A stretch of 40,158 bases of DNA, taken from assembly GCA_029884455.1 (NCBI GenBank), contig JAOUHU010000024.1, forward strand, positions 1 through 40,158, written 5' to 3'. Source of the stretch: Gammaproteobacteria bacterium (lineage in GTDB: Bacteria > Pseudomonadota > Gammaproteobacteria > Steroidobacterales > Woeseiaceae). The notes below the pieces were generated by a model. It did no database searches and was not told where the DNA came from. It was given only the letters and a program-made list of their open reading frames with translations. The translations under genes were made by a program, and so were the position numbers. Positions 26,443 to 35,354 of the stretch are shown one piece after another (positions within the stretch are counted from its first letter, which is position 1; each line of letters opens with the position of its first letter).

Positions 26443-29061
26443 TCATTGCCGGCTCAGGAAGTTTTGCACCGCAGCGAACTCTCGCTGGCGCAAGGCCGCG
26501 CACTCGGTTGCGTCGGCCAGCGCGGTCTTGATCGCACCGTCGATGCCCTCGACAAAGCGCTGCTCGGCACCGTAAAACGAGGCGATGGTCTCGAGATTTT
26601 CGGTCGAACAGCCAGCTAACGTGGCCGGTGCGTTTGCCATCGCGCCCCCCGGCAGTAACTCGCGCAGGCGCGCATCATTCTGCATCGCCCAGTCGAGCAG
26701 CATCGGCAAGTTGTCTTCCCAGCCCGCGAGCCTTGTCAGTATCGTGGAAATATCAACCGCCTGCAGTTTGCCGCTGAGCGCATAGTCGAGCACCTGTTGC
26801 ACAACTGCGGGATCGCGAAAGGAACCGATGGCGCGCACATAGTTGCGGCGATCGCCCGGCGAGGTCTCCAGCAACGGTTCAAACCGTTCCCGATACGCCT
26901 TGAACGTGTCCACGGTTCCCCAGCGCGCTGCCGTGCGCAGCGCGACGGCGGCAAGATCGGTCGGCGGAATGCTGCCGGCAACATATTGCTCGGCCAGCGA
27001 CGTGATCACGGCACGTGCTGTCTCGTCCCGGCCATAGTCGGCAAGCCAGAGCAGTACCTGCGCCCGCAATTCGGTGATGTCGCTATCCTCACCATCGATG
27101 CCTGCGGTGCCGATCCTCGCCAGTGTCGGCGACAACAGCTCACGCACGAACACCGCGAACGACTCACGAAGGTCTGCGGTAATAAGCGTCGATTGCACAC
27201 TCGATAGCTGGTCCAGCAAAGCGCTTACTACGGCCGGGTCGGTGTCGCCCGCGACACCACGCATGGCGGCAAGATATATATCGCCGTCCAATTGATCGGC
27301 GGCGAGCAAAGCCCAAAGATTGGTCAGAAAACCCATGCGTTCGCGGATATTCAGATGCGTTGCAGCGTCCTGGCCAAGCTGTTGCAGCATATCGTCCGGG
27401 ATACTCCAGCGGTAATAGCCACGCTGGTCTGCGCTCGGCAGGATCCAGTCAACCTCGCCATCGAGTCGCACGACTTCCATAGGTTCATCGACCACCAGCT
27501 CGGCCGTTACGACCCGGTCGCCGGACAGGTACTTGTAGTGCAAGGGAATGACCCACAGCGGCTGATCGCCAGTCGCCTCTCCAGGCATCAGTCGTTGTTG
27601 CGAAAACTCGAAGCGGCCATCGCCCTTCGCTGTCACTGTCAACAACGGGATGCCGGGCTGGTTGACAAATCCGGCAAGCCCGCCGGCAACGTCAAACTCT
27701 GCGCCCGCGTTAATTTCCGCCCAGAGATCGTCGGCCGCTGCGTTGCCGCGACTGTACTTTCTCAGGTAGCGCACCACACCATCACGAAAAATTTCCGCGC
27801 CGACCGCCTCCTCGAACATGCCGAGCACGGCCTTGCCCTTGTAGTAAGACAGAAAGACACCATCCGAAAAATCATCCGTGGATTTGAAATCGTGGCGTAT
27901 GGGCCTGGTGGTCGAGCGAGCATCCATGTCCATGACCCGGAACAGGTTGCGCAACTCCGGTAATTCGATCGCATAGTCGGGATACACAGCGTTTGCTGTC
28001 TTGTCGCCCATCCAGTCAGCAAATGATTCGTTCAGCCACAGGTCATTCCACCACTGCATGGTCACGAGATTGCCGAACCACTGATGTGCGAGTTCGTGAG
28101 CGGTGACCTTGATCAGCGTGGATCTTTGCGATGCGCTGGCATTCTTATCGAGCAGCAGCAGGAAATCGGAATAGGTTATCGCGCCCGGGTGCTCCATCGC
28201 GCCGGAAAAAGACTGGTTGGTCGCGATCAGGTCCAGTTTCTTAAACGGATACGGCTCACCGAAATAGTCTTCGAGGAACGCCAGCAACGCTGGCGTGGTC
28301 TCGACCGCTGCAGCGGCCAGATGCGACTTGCCCTGCGGCACCACGACATTGCCAGGAATCGACATCCCCTCGATCGGCACGAGTTCGAACGGGCCCACGG
28401 CAACAGCGATCAGGTAGGACGGCAAGGCAGGAGTAGCATCGAATACCACGGTCTGGCGGCCATCGTGCTCGGTGACCGACACGACCGGCGTGTTCGTAAT
28501 CGGCGTAACGCCGGACGGTACGACCATGGTCAATTGCCATGGAAACTTGAAGCCCGGCTCGTCAAAGCACGGAAAAGCCTGGCGCGCATCGATTGCTTCG
28601 AACTGGCTGAAAATATAATGCCGGCCTTCCTGCTCAGTTCGATTGATGCCGACACCGTCATCATTGAAATTATTGCTGAACGCAATTTGCAGTTCGTAGT
28701 CACCCGGTGCAAACGGCCTTGCTGCGACGATGGTCAACAGGCCATGCTCGCCGGATTCGTGCGCTACCTCAATCGCCTGGCCGTGCTGCGACAAGCCCAA
28801 TGAAGTAATCTGCATATCCCTGGCATGCAGGCGAATACTGGCCTGCTGTTTGGCAACCTGCAGCGTTATCGTGGTGGTGCCGGAGTAATCTGTTTGTTCC
28901 GGGTCAATCTCGAGAGTCAAGGTCTGTGCAACAGGCCGGACATCGGCTGACAGGCGAAACGGATCCGCATTGTCAGCAATACGCTGTTCTTTGTCGGCGC
29001 CGCAGGCGGCCAGGCAAAGCACAACAATGCTGGCCAGTACCGGCCGGCTACGATAAGTCAT
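26443..29061 (-). CDS. M1 family aminopeptidase lipoprotein
   Basis: The protein has 872 residues with a lipobox LAAC (Cys20). The M1 exopeptidase motif is GAMEH at 287-291, where most family members read GxMEN. The zinc site HELAH is at 322-326, with Glu345 in LWLNESFADW, exactly in the HExxH-x18-E spacing. A long alpha-helical C-terminal domain (~560-872) resembles the ERAP1-C region. It should remove N-terminal residues from peptides outside the cytoplasm. GGGGAAG lies about seven bases before the ATG. It lies between the diguanylate cyclase gene (45 bases upstream) and the PLP enzyme gene (1 base downstream). Confidence 0.93.
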   Translation of the reverse strand: MTYRSRPVLASIVVLCLAACGADKEQRIADNADPFRLSADVRPVAQTLTLEIDPEQTDYSGTTTITLQVAKQQASIRLHARDMQITSLGLSQHGQAIEVAHESGEHGLLTIVAARPFAPGDYELQIAFSNNFNDDGVGINRTEQEGRHYIFSQFEAIDARQAFPCFDEPGFKFPWQLTMVVPSGVTPITNTPVVSVTEHDGRQTVVFDATPALPSYLIAVAVGPFELVPIEGMSIPGNVVVPQGKSHLAAAAVETTPALLAFLEDYFGEPYPFKKLDLIATNQSFSGAMEHPGAITYSDFLLLLDKNASASQRSTLIKVTAHELAHQWFGNLVTMQWWNDLWLNESFADWMGDKTANAVYPDYAIELPELRNLFRVMDMDARSTTRPIRHDFKSTDDFSDGVFLSYYKGKAVLGMFEEAVGAEIFRDGVVRYLRKYSRGNAAADDLWAEINAGAEFDVAGGLAGFVNQPGIPLLTVTAKGDGRFEFSQQRLMPGEATGDQPLWVIPLHYKYLSGDRVVTAELVVDEPMEVVRLDGEVDWILPSADQRGYYRWSIPDDMLQQLGQDAATHLNIRERMGFLTNLWALLAADQLDGDIYLAAMRGVAGDTDPAVVSALLDQLSSVQSTLITADLRESFAVFVRELLSPTLARIGTAGIDGEDSDITELRAQVLLWLADYGRDETARAVITSLAEQYVAGSIPPTDLAAVALRTAARWGTVDTFKAYRERFEPLLETSPGDRRNYVRAIGSFRDPAVVQQVLDYALSGKLQAVDISTILTRLAGWEDNLPMLLDWAMQNDARLRELLPGGAMANAPATLAGCSTENLETIASFYGAEQRFVEGIDGAIKTALADATECAALRQREFAAVQNFLSRQ

Positions 29062-29106
29062 GAGAGCTTCCCCGCTGTGTCAAAAGAGATTAGATGCGCG
29101 ACAAAC

Positions 29107-30312
29107 CTAAATCGTTCCGGTTTTGAGCGAACCGTCAAGCGCACGCAAGGTCTGGGAAGATTCCAGGTCGACCCGGTTGCGGCCCGCACGTTTGGATCGG
29201 TACAAAGCCCGATCCGCCTTGATCACCACGTCCGCCAGGCTGGCGTCCTTGTCGGAAATCGCAGCTACGCCGAAACTCGCCGTCATTACGACCTTGCGTT
29301 CGTCGACAGCCATCGGCGATGCCGCCAGTCGCTCGCAGAGCTCGTCTGCAATCGCCGACGCCTCGGCGATGTCGGTGCCTGGCAATACCAGCAGAAATTC
29401 CTCGCCGCCAATGCGTGCCACGATATCTTCCACGCGGCGTTCCGCCATCAGCAAACGCGAAAAATGCACCAGCGCCTTGTCGCCAATGTTGTGCCCGAAT
29501 TCATCGTTGACCGATTTGAAATGATCGATATCGGCCGCTATTACCGAAACCGGCTGCACCGTGCGCCGCGCGGTCGCATACGCCACGATCGTTTGTTCGC
29601 CAAAGCCGCGCCGGTTCAGCAGCCCGGTGAGCGGGTCGCGCACCGCAATTTCCTTCATGTCTTCGTACAAATCGGATGCGAGCATGAACATGACAAACAT
29701 CGCCATGCCGATCAGTCCCGCCGGAATAAACATCACGCTGGCATGGGAGAACAGCTGACTCATGACGAGGTCGCGGTCAGGACCAAGGCCGTAAATATGC
29801 CAGGCGGCTGGCAGCTGCACGAGTGCGAACAGGATCATCGTGATCGCCGATGCCCACTCCGCAACGCGCGTTTGCTCGCGATGGCGGATTACCATGGTTG
29901 CGGACATCAACAGGGAAACCGCCGCTGCAAACGGCAGGATCGCAGCACTGAGCCCGGCATGCGGCTGCACCAGGGTCGTCCATGCAACCCCGGCAAATAT
30001 CAGCGACGCGATCGGCCAGAGATTTTTCGGCAGCCTTTCGCATTGGGTGCGTTGGCAATGGCCGCGTAATGCCAATGTGATCGTCGCAATACCGAAAGCA
30101 TTCGCCAGTAGCCAGAAGGACGCGTGGCTCGGAAAGCGGCCTGCGCCAAGCATTGCCAGCCAGTACAGCGTTGAAAAGAGAAATGCCAGCGACCAGCGCA
30201 TTGCCCATGGCCTGTCACCCAGCGTTTTCCAGGCCATGAAAAAAATAATCGCAATGATCAGGCTGGTGGTTCCGGACGCAACCTGGATGTACGTGAGCGG
30301 TGACATTGTCAT
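29107..30312 (-). CDS. Membrane-bound GGDEF diguanylate cyclase
   Basis: The protein has 401 residues with six to seven transmembrane helices in residues 8-212, then a GGDEF domain from about 225. The active site is GGEEF (302-306), an accepted active variant, and the inhibitory I-site RVED (293-296) sits five residues upstream, so product feedback is likely. It would make cyclic di-GMP from two GTP in response to an unknown membrane or extracellular cue. The N-terminal helices do not match a sensor domain I can name. AGGGA precedes the ATG. The M1 peptidase gene follows 45 bases downstream on the same strand. Confidence 0.93.
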   Translation of the reverse strand: MTMSPLTYIQVASGTTSLIIAIIFFMAWKTLGDRPWAMRWSLAFLFSTLYWLAMLGAGRFPSHASFWLLANAFGIATITLALRGHCQRTQCERLPKNLWPIASLIFAGVAWTTLVQPHAGLSAAILPFAAAVSLLMSATMVIRHREQTRVAEWASAITMILFALVQLPAAWHIYGLGPDRDLVMSQLFSHASVMFIPAGLIGMAMFVMFMLASDLYEDMKEIAVRDPLTGLLNRRGFGEQTIVAYATARRTVQPVSVIAADIDHFKSVNDEFGHNIGDKALVHFSRLLMAERRVEDIVARIGGEEFLLVLPGTDIAEASAIADELCERLAASPMAVDERKVVMTASFGVAAISDKDASLADVVIKADRALYRSKRAGRNRVDLESSQTLRALDGSLKTGTI

Positions 30313-30462
30313 GCGGAGGAATCCCTGCGTGCCCGATCTTTATGCTTGTTCTTTGTAGCTGATAATTCTGCCGCATTACGCGCTTTTTAGCGAATCGGAA
30401 AAATTATACGGGTGCTCCAAAGTGCAACGGACAGCGATTGCCACACCGCGATTTTGAAAAGA

Positions 30463-30487
30463 AAAGGGCGCACTCTGTGCGCCCTTT
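30463..30487 (-). terminator. Intrinsic terminator of the second TonB receptor gene
   Basis: A 10-bp perfect stem (AAAGGGCGCA pairing with TGCGCCCTTT) closes over the five-base loop CTCTG. In the minus direction it is followed by a T-rich tract (TTTTCTTTTC). It lies 18 bases past the receptor stop codon. Confidence 0.85.
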
Positions 30488-30505
30488 GGTGAACCGGTCA
30501 GTTAC

Positions 30506-32809
30506 CTAGAAATCGAACTGGGCTGCAACGCCTATGGTTCTTGGTCGATTACGTGCCGTCCGGTCAAATCCCGGCACATTGACAACAATTGCGTCGTTGT
30601 ACGAGAAGTAAGCCTCCTCATCGGTCGCGTTGTCGATAAATACCGAGGCTCTCCAGTTGCTGTCGCTGATAAAGCCGACCCGCAGATTAAGTAATGTATA
30701 ACTAGGCCGAACATTGCTGGAATCGATCGTGCAGCAGCTGGAAACGTCCTTGCTGGCACTGCCGAAAATTTCCAGGGTTTCGTCGACGTAGTTAACACTG
30801 CCCAGGAAATACAGTTCGCCCGACCCCAAAGGCCGTGTCCAGTCCATATTGGCGCTCACTGACAACTCCGGAACGTCCGGCAGCAGATCACCGCTGGTAA
30901 TTCCCAGCTGCGAAATCGTCTCCTTCAGCTCCGATTTCGTGTAGCCGATGCCGGCGCTGAGCGTGAGCTGGTCAGACACTGCGGCAACGAATTCAGCTTC
31001 AATACCGGTCGATTCCGCCTTGCCGAGATTGGCCGTAAAGTTGAATCCGCAGGCACCGGTCGTGCTCACACGCTGCTGAATGTCGGTCCAATCGAGCCGA
31101 TAAATCGCAGCATTGAATCGTAGCGCATCGGTTGGCTCAGCCTTGATGCCAAGCTCAAGGTTTTCGACCGAATCCCCGCCGTAGGACGTCGGGTTGCCCA
31201 CAATTCCTAATGCCGTCAGTTCCTGGTCGCAGGCGTAGGCATTGCCGTCAGCCGGATTTGTGCTGCGCGGAATCGAGCGATTGCCGCCGCCCGGGCGAGT
31301 TGCATCTGACGATGTCAGGTACAACTGGGTCGAATCGAGAACATTCCAGGCCAGCGTCGCCCGGTAATGCGTTTCCGAATCCGACGCCGAAACGTCGAGT
31401 GTGCTGGCCTGATCCTCCGGCAATCCACCTGCACCCGGATCGTAAACATAGCCCCAGTCTTCCTTCATCTGCGCGAAATCGTAATCGAGAGAACGCAAAC
31501 CGAGCGTGAATTCGAAATCCTCAGCAAATTCAAGGCTTGCTTCTCCGAAGAACGCATCCTCCTGGTAATCGCTTACGTCCCTGGTGTTGGCAACGCCAAG
31601 ATCGGTCACGAATTCGAAGCCCCGCTGCATGCGGTAGTTCGCCGTCGACGAAGCGTCTTTGCTGTAATACCCAAGCAGCCACTGCAAATCGGAGTCCGTG
31701 TTGGACGTGACACGAAGCTCGATGGTCTCGTCGTCGAGATCGATCCACTCATCGACATAGTTGGCTTCTGGCGCCAGTCCATAATCGAATATCTGTGGTA
31801 TACCGAGAAAATCAATTGCATCAGTCATGTCTTCCACATTGACGAATTCGCGATCAAGCTTCGAGTAATTGAACATTACGCTGAAACTGTCGAAGTCATT
31901 GTTGGCCGTGAGACTGGCCATCGTAAACTCATCGTCAAACGGTTCCGCAGCATCGAATCTTCGATACTGGTTCAATGGATCGCTGTCGGGACCATCGAAA
32001 TTCGGCTTCCCGCCCATCTCCATCTTTTGATAAAAGTAAGTCGGCTGCACATAGAAAGTGTCGGTGACGTTAAAGCGTAACGACGCACGCAAGGAACTGG
32101 TTTCTTCCGAGTCGACGTCCGAGACCCTGCCGCTGTTGCCAGCGCCGTCATCAAAAACGCGATCGATATAACCATCCCGGTCCGTATTCGATGCAACCAG
32201 TCGCAATGCAGCGTTGTCACCGAGCACCAGGTTCGCCATACCGTTGAGACCGAAATTCGTGCCACCGTCCGTGGTCGACGATACTTCACCGGCCACCTTG
32301 GCCTCAAAACCGTCGAGACTCGGCTGATTCGTAATCAGGCGCACCGTGCCTCCCATCGCGCTCGATCCAAACAATGTGCCCTGCGGTCCACGCAGAACCT
32401 CAACCCTGTCCAGGTCGAACATTTTCGGGCTAATTACGGTCTGCGCGAACGACGTCGAAGAGCCGGAGGAAATCGTCGAAATCGGCATTTCATCGATGTA
32501 GTAGCTTACGGTTGGCGCAAAACCGGTCGCCGCAGCAATACCACGGATATTGAGCTGCGTTCGGCCAGGCCCTGACGACTTCATCGACAAGGACGGTACT
32601 GCAGCAACCAGATCGTCGAAGTCTTCAATACCAGCATTCTCAAGCTCTGTGCCGGTCACGGCGCTTATGCTGATTGGTACGTCCTGTATTCCTGTTGCCC
32701 GTTTGGTGGCTGTGACGGTGATCTCTTCAAGCACCGCGGCCTGGCCCGCCTGGGCAAACAGGGCCAGCCCGCAAACCCATGCCGTTGGCGCCAATACTTT
32801 GATATTCAT
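30506..32809 (-). CDS. TonB-dependent outer-membrane receptor
   Basis: A 767-residue receptor has a signal peptide ending near residue 24 (AGQAA), a TonB box EEITVTATKR at 28-37, and a plug domain with the LNIRG and VEVLRGPQGTLFGSSAMGGTV motifs. A 22-strand-type barrel follows, ending in Phe (GVAAQFDF). The lack of the extra N-terminal sandwich separates it from the Oar-like receptor in this window; it is of the general IroN/FyuA-like type. The ligand (siderophore, vitamin, glycan or other) cannot be told. GGGGGG lies seven bases before the ATG. No clear Fur box is seen upstream. Confidence 0.92.
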   Translation of the reverse strand: MNIKVLAPTAWVCGLALFAQAGQAAVLEEITVTATKRATGIQDVPISISAVTGTELENAGIEDFDDLVAAVPSLSMKSSGPGRTQLNIRGIAAATGFAPTVSYYIDEMPISTISSGSSTSFAQTVISPKMFDLDRVEVLRGPQGTLFGSSAMGGTVRLITNQPSLDGFEAKVAGEVSSTTDGGTNFGLNGMANLVLGDNAALRLVASNTDRDGYIDRVFDDGAGNSGRVSDVDSEETSSLRASLRFNVTDTFYVQPTYFYQKMEMGGKPNFDGPDSDPLNQYRRFDAAEPFDDEFTMASLTANNDFDSFSVMFNYSKLDREFVNVEDMTDAIDFLGIPQIFDYGLAPEANYVDEWIDLDDETIELRVTSNTDSDLQWLLGYYSKDASSTANYRMQRGFEFVTDLGVANTRDVSDYQEDAFFGEASLEFAEDFEFTLGLRSLDYDFAQMKEDWGYVYDPGAGGLPEDQASTLDVSASDSETHYRATLAWNVLDSTQLYLTSSDATRPGGGNRSIPRSTNPADGNAYACDQELTALGIVGNPTSYGGDSVENLELGIKAEPTDALRFNAAIYRLDWTDIQQRVSTTGACGFNFTANLGKAESTGIEAEFVAAVSDQLTLSAGIGYTKSELKETISQLGITSGDLLPDVPELSVSANMDWTRPLGSGELYFLGSVNYVDETLEIFGSASKDVSSCCTIDSSNVRPSYTLLNLRVGFISDSNWRASVFIDNATDEEAYFSYNDAIVVNVPGFDRTARNRPRTIGVAAQFDF

Positions 32810-32943
32810 TTAAATGCCCCCCGCGCTGCACACGCATTTATTTACGAAACAATATGTAACTCGTTGAATTTATTATGCATAGCTATTTCAAGTGCGCCAC
32901 GATAGTAGCACTAACTCATCAATATTTCGCCGCCTTCGGCTGC

Positions 32944-33600
32944 CTAGAACAACCAGGAGAGCTCTACGCGAATAACCTCGAGACTCGCGTCGCCGCTTGC
33001 CTTGCTGGCCTCGGTTTCCTGGATGCCGTAGCTACCCTTGAGGGACATGCGATTCCTGAAATCGAATCGCAGGCCGGCCGCCGCACCATAGGACTGCTGC
33101 GTTTTCGAGTAGGTGCTGTAAAAGGTTTCGCAGACATAACCCCACCACGGATCCCACCAGCAACCCGTGACCGGCGGGCTGTCCGCGACGTTGGAGTCAA
33201 CCTCGGTCCAGCCAAAGCTCGCCTCAACGTACGGCGTGAACGGGCCTTCAATGAAATTGAACGTGCCCTTGAAGAACAGCGAGTAGACGTCCAGCTCGTG
33301 GCTGATTTCAACCGGCGTGTTGGCCAGATCATCGCTGATCAACACCGCATCATAGTCCGGGCTGTTCCAGCTGAATTCGCCCGACAGGGCCAGCCGCTCA
33401 GTGAAGTTATAGCCCACCGAAAAGCCATAACCGGTGGAACTGTCGATGTCGATGGATGCGCCGTCGCTGCTGCTCAGGGATTCCGACGACAGGTTGTTGA
33501 GCAGCAGGCCAAACTCCCACATGCCTTCCCGGTTACTCTGCTGTGCTGCTGCGCTTGCCGACAACACCAGGCCGGCAATCAGAATACAAACTCTCTTCAT
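32944..33600 (-). CDS. Small outer-membrane beta-barrel protein
   Basis: The 218-residue protein has a signal peptide (ILIAGLVLSASAAAQ, cleavage near 20), alternating amphipathic strands (YGFSVGYNFTERLALSGEFSW) and a terminal aromatic residue (VELSWLF). These are features of eight-stranded OMP_b-brl/OmpW-like barrels. A predicted loop at about 140-165 is unusually Trp-rich, with Trp148, 149, 152 and 153 bracketed by Cys147 and Cys157. The ligand and function are unknown. GGAG precedes the ATG, which lies only three bases after the modC stop, so it probably belongs to the malate synthase/molybdate transport transcript. Confidence 0.82.
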   Translation of the reverse strand: MKRVCILIAGLVLSASAAAQQSNREGMWEFGLLLNNLSSESLSSSDGASIDIDSSTGYGFSVGYNFTERLALSGEFSWNSPDYDAVLISDDLANTPVEISHELDVYSLFFKGTFNFIEGPFTPYVEASFGWTEVDSNVADSPPVTGCWWDPWWGYVCETFYSTYSKTQQSYGAAAGLRFDFRNRMSLKGSYGIQETEASKASGDASLEVIRVELSWLF

Positions 33601-33603
33601 TTC

Positions 33604-34695
33604 TTACTCTCCAAGTTCTGGTCGCCGAACAGCAACCGCCTTAACCTGCGCAACCACTCTGTCACCGGGTTGCAAATTCAATTCTTCCCGCGAACGACGC
33701 GTAATCCGGGCGACCAGGCGCTGCTGCCCGGCCAATAACCTCACCAGCTGCGTCGCGGGCGGCGCATCTTGCACCGCTTCAATCACAACATCAAGCAGGT
33801 TCAGCACTGTCGTATCCCGCGGCCGCTTGCGGCTCAGGCTGACGTCGTTGGCGCGTATACGTAATCGGTAGCGGTCGCCGATATTGCCCAGCTGGCCCGG
33901 CAGCCATAGCTCGCCACCTGCAAATGTCAGCAGGCTTAGACTGTAGTTGGCATCGAAGTTCGCGATCCTGCCATCAAGTATTGAGCCGGCAGCGTCACCC
34001 ATGACTTGCGGCAAATCCATCCGTACAAGTACTGACTGTAGTTCCCCACTTGCCGCGACGTGCCCGTTGTCCAGGACCACGAGGTGATCGCACAGGCAAC
34101 AGATCTCATCAATGTTGTGACTGACATAGAAAATAGGTATTGACGACTCTGCATGCAGGCGTTCGAGGTACGGCAGGATCTCGCTCTTGCGTGCAGCATC
34201 GAGTGACGCCAGCGGTTCGTCCATGAGCACAAAGCGCGGTGCGCGCATCAAGGCACGCGCGATAGCGACGCGCTGTGCCTCACCGCCTGACAACTCTGCC
34301 GGCTTGCGATCGAGCAGCTTATCGATCCCCAGCAGCGCAATCACGGCCGCGAATTCGGCCGCTTCGCGCCTGGGGCTGCGGCGCATGCCATATTCAATGT
34401 TGGCACGCACATCAAGATGACTGAATAGCCGCGGCTCCTGGAATACGTAACCGATCTCGCGTGCGTGCGCAGGCCGCGAAGAAATCGCATCCTGCCAACG
34501 TTCACCGGCGACCAACAACTCACTGCCCGGCGCTTCCTCAAGCCCCGCAATACAGCGCAACAGCGTGGTTTTGCCCGCGCCGGATGCGCCGAAAATCCCG
34601 GTAATGCCGGACAGCGGTAATTGCAGTGCGACCTGAAGCGAGAAGTCGCCGCGCTGCAGCTGATAGCGAAGTGCTATTTCACCGACCGAACTCAT
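33604..34695 (-). CDS. modC: Molybdate ABC transporter ATP-binding protein
   Basis: The ATPase has 363 residues from the ATG at 34695. Walker A GASGAGKT is at 36-43, the signature LSGGEAQ is at 135-141 and Walker B FVLMDE is at 155-160. A C-terminal Mop/TOBE domain (~285-360, with RIRANDVSLSR and RITRRSREELNLQPGDRVVAQVKAVAV) is diagnostic for ModC. The same frame is open upstream as far as 35337, but that part lies inside modB and has no ABC features, so I exclude it. The start overlaps the modB stop as ATGA. It energises uptake of molybdate for molybdenum cofactor enzymes. Confidence 0.93.
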   Translation of the reverse strand: MSSVGEIALRYQLQRGDFSLQVALQLPLSGITGIFGASGAGKTTLLRCIAGLEEAPGSELLVAGERWQDAISSRPAHAREIGYVFQEPRLFSHLDVRANIEYGMRRSPRREAAEFAAVIALLGIDKLLDRKPAELSGGEAQRVAIARALMRAPRFVLMDEPLASLDAARKSEILPYLERLHAESSIPIFYVSHNIDEICCLCDHLVVLDNGHVAASGELQSVLVRMDLPQVMGDAAGSILDGRIANFDANYSLSLLTFAGGELWLPGQLGNIGDRYRLRIRANDVSLSRKRPRDTTVLNLLDVVIEAVQDAPPATQLVRLLAGQQRLVARITRRSREELNLQPGDRVVAQVKAVAVRRPELGE

Positions 34696-35354
34696 TGCTG
34701 CCGCCATTGCCGGTTGAGCGCAAACATCGCCAACAGCACTGCGAACGCGAATACCAGCAGTATTGCCGAGAGCTGGTGTGCCGCCGCGTACTGCAGCGAT
34801 TCGACCTGGTCGTAGATGGCGATCGAGATAACGCGGGTTTCGCCGGGAATATTGCCGCCGACCATGAGCACCACGCCGAACTCCCCCAGTGTGTGCGCGA
34901 AACTCAGGATCGCGGCATTCAGGTAGCCGCGTAGCGACTGCGGCAGCGCGATGGAGAAAAACGCATCGCGTCGATCGGCACCCAGGGTCCAGGCTGCTTC
35001 GAGGTCGCTTTGCCTGACCGCCTCGAATGCACTCATGATCGGCTGCACCGCAAATGGCAGGCTGTAGATACAGGAAGCGATCACCAGCCCCGCAAACGAA
35101 AACGTCAGCGACTCGCCGCTCAGCCGGAACCACCATTCGCCCAGCGAGCCGGCCGGTCCGAGCAGGATCAACAAGTAGAAACCCAGTACCGTCGGTGGCA
35201 GGACAATCGGCAAGGCAACGATTGCCTGCAGCACAGGCCGCAGGCGCGACCGCGTGCGCGCCAGCCACCAGCCGAGCGGCGTACCAATCAGCAGCAACAG
35301 CAGCATCGTAATGCTTGCCAGCTGCACCGAGAGCCATAAGGGCCCGAGATCCAT
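34692..35354 (-). CDS. modB: Molybdate ABC transporter permease
   Basis: The 220-residue inner-membrane protein has about five to six helices and an EAA-like cytoplasmic loop (EAAWTLGADRRDAFFSIALPQSLRG) that docks with the ATPase. LGEFGVVLMVGGNIPGETRVISIAIYD is a typical ModB/CysT segment. Its ATG directly follows the modA stop (TAG-ATG), and its stop overlaps the modC start. Confidence 0.93.
   Translation of the reverse strand: MDLGPLWLSVQLASITMLLLLLIGTPLGWWLARTRSRLRPVLQAIVALPIVLPPTVLGFYLLILLGPAGSLGEWWFRLSGESLTFSFAGLVIASCIYSLPFAVQPIMSAFEAVRQSDLEAAWTLGADRRDAFFSIALPQSLRGYLNAAILSFAHTLGEFGVVLMVGGNIPGETRVISIAIYDQVESLQYAAAHQLSAILLVFAFAVLLAMFALNRQWRQQ

Noticed and set aside
29078..29083. TTGACA (minus strand) just upstream of the M1 gene as a -35 box
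   Set aside because: It lies only 17 bases before the ATG, so the -10 and start of transcription would fall inside the coding sequence.
32925..32943. Short GCCG/CGGC hairpin after the barrel gene as a terminator
   Set aside because: The stem is only four base pairs and no T-run follows in the minus direction.
34696..35337. Upstream extension of modC giving a 577-residue protein
   Set aside because: The extra N-terminal part lies entirely within modB in another frame, is Ala/Arg-rich, and has no domain; the ATG at 34695 starts the real ATPase.
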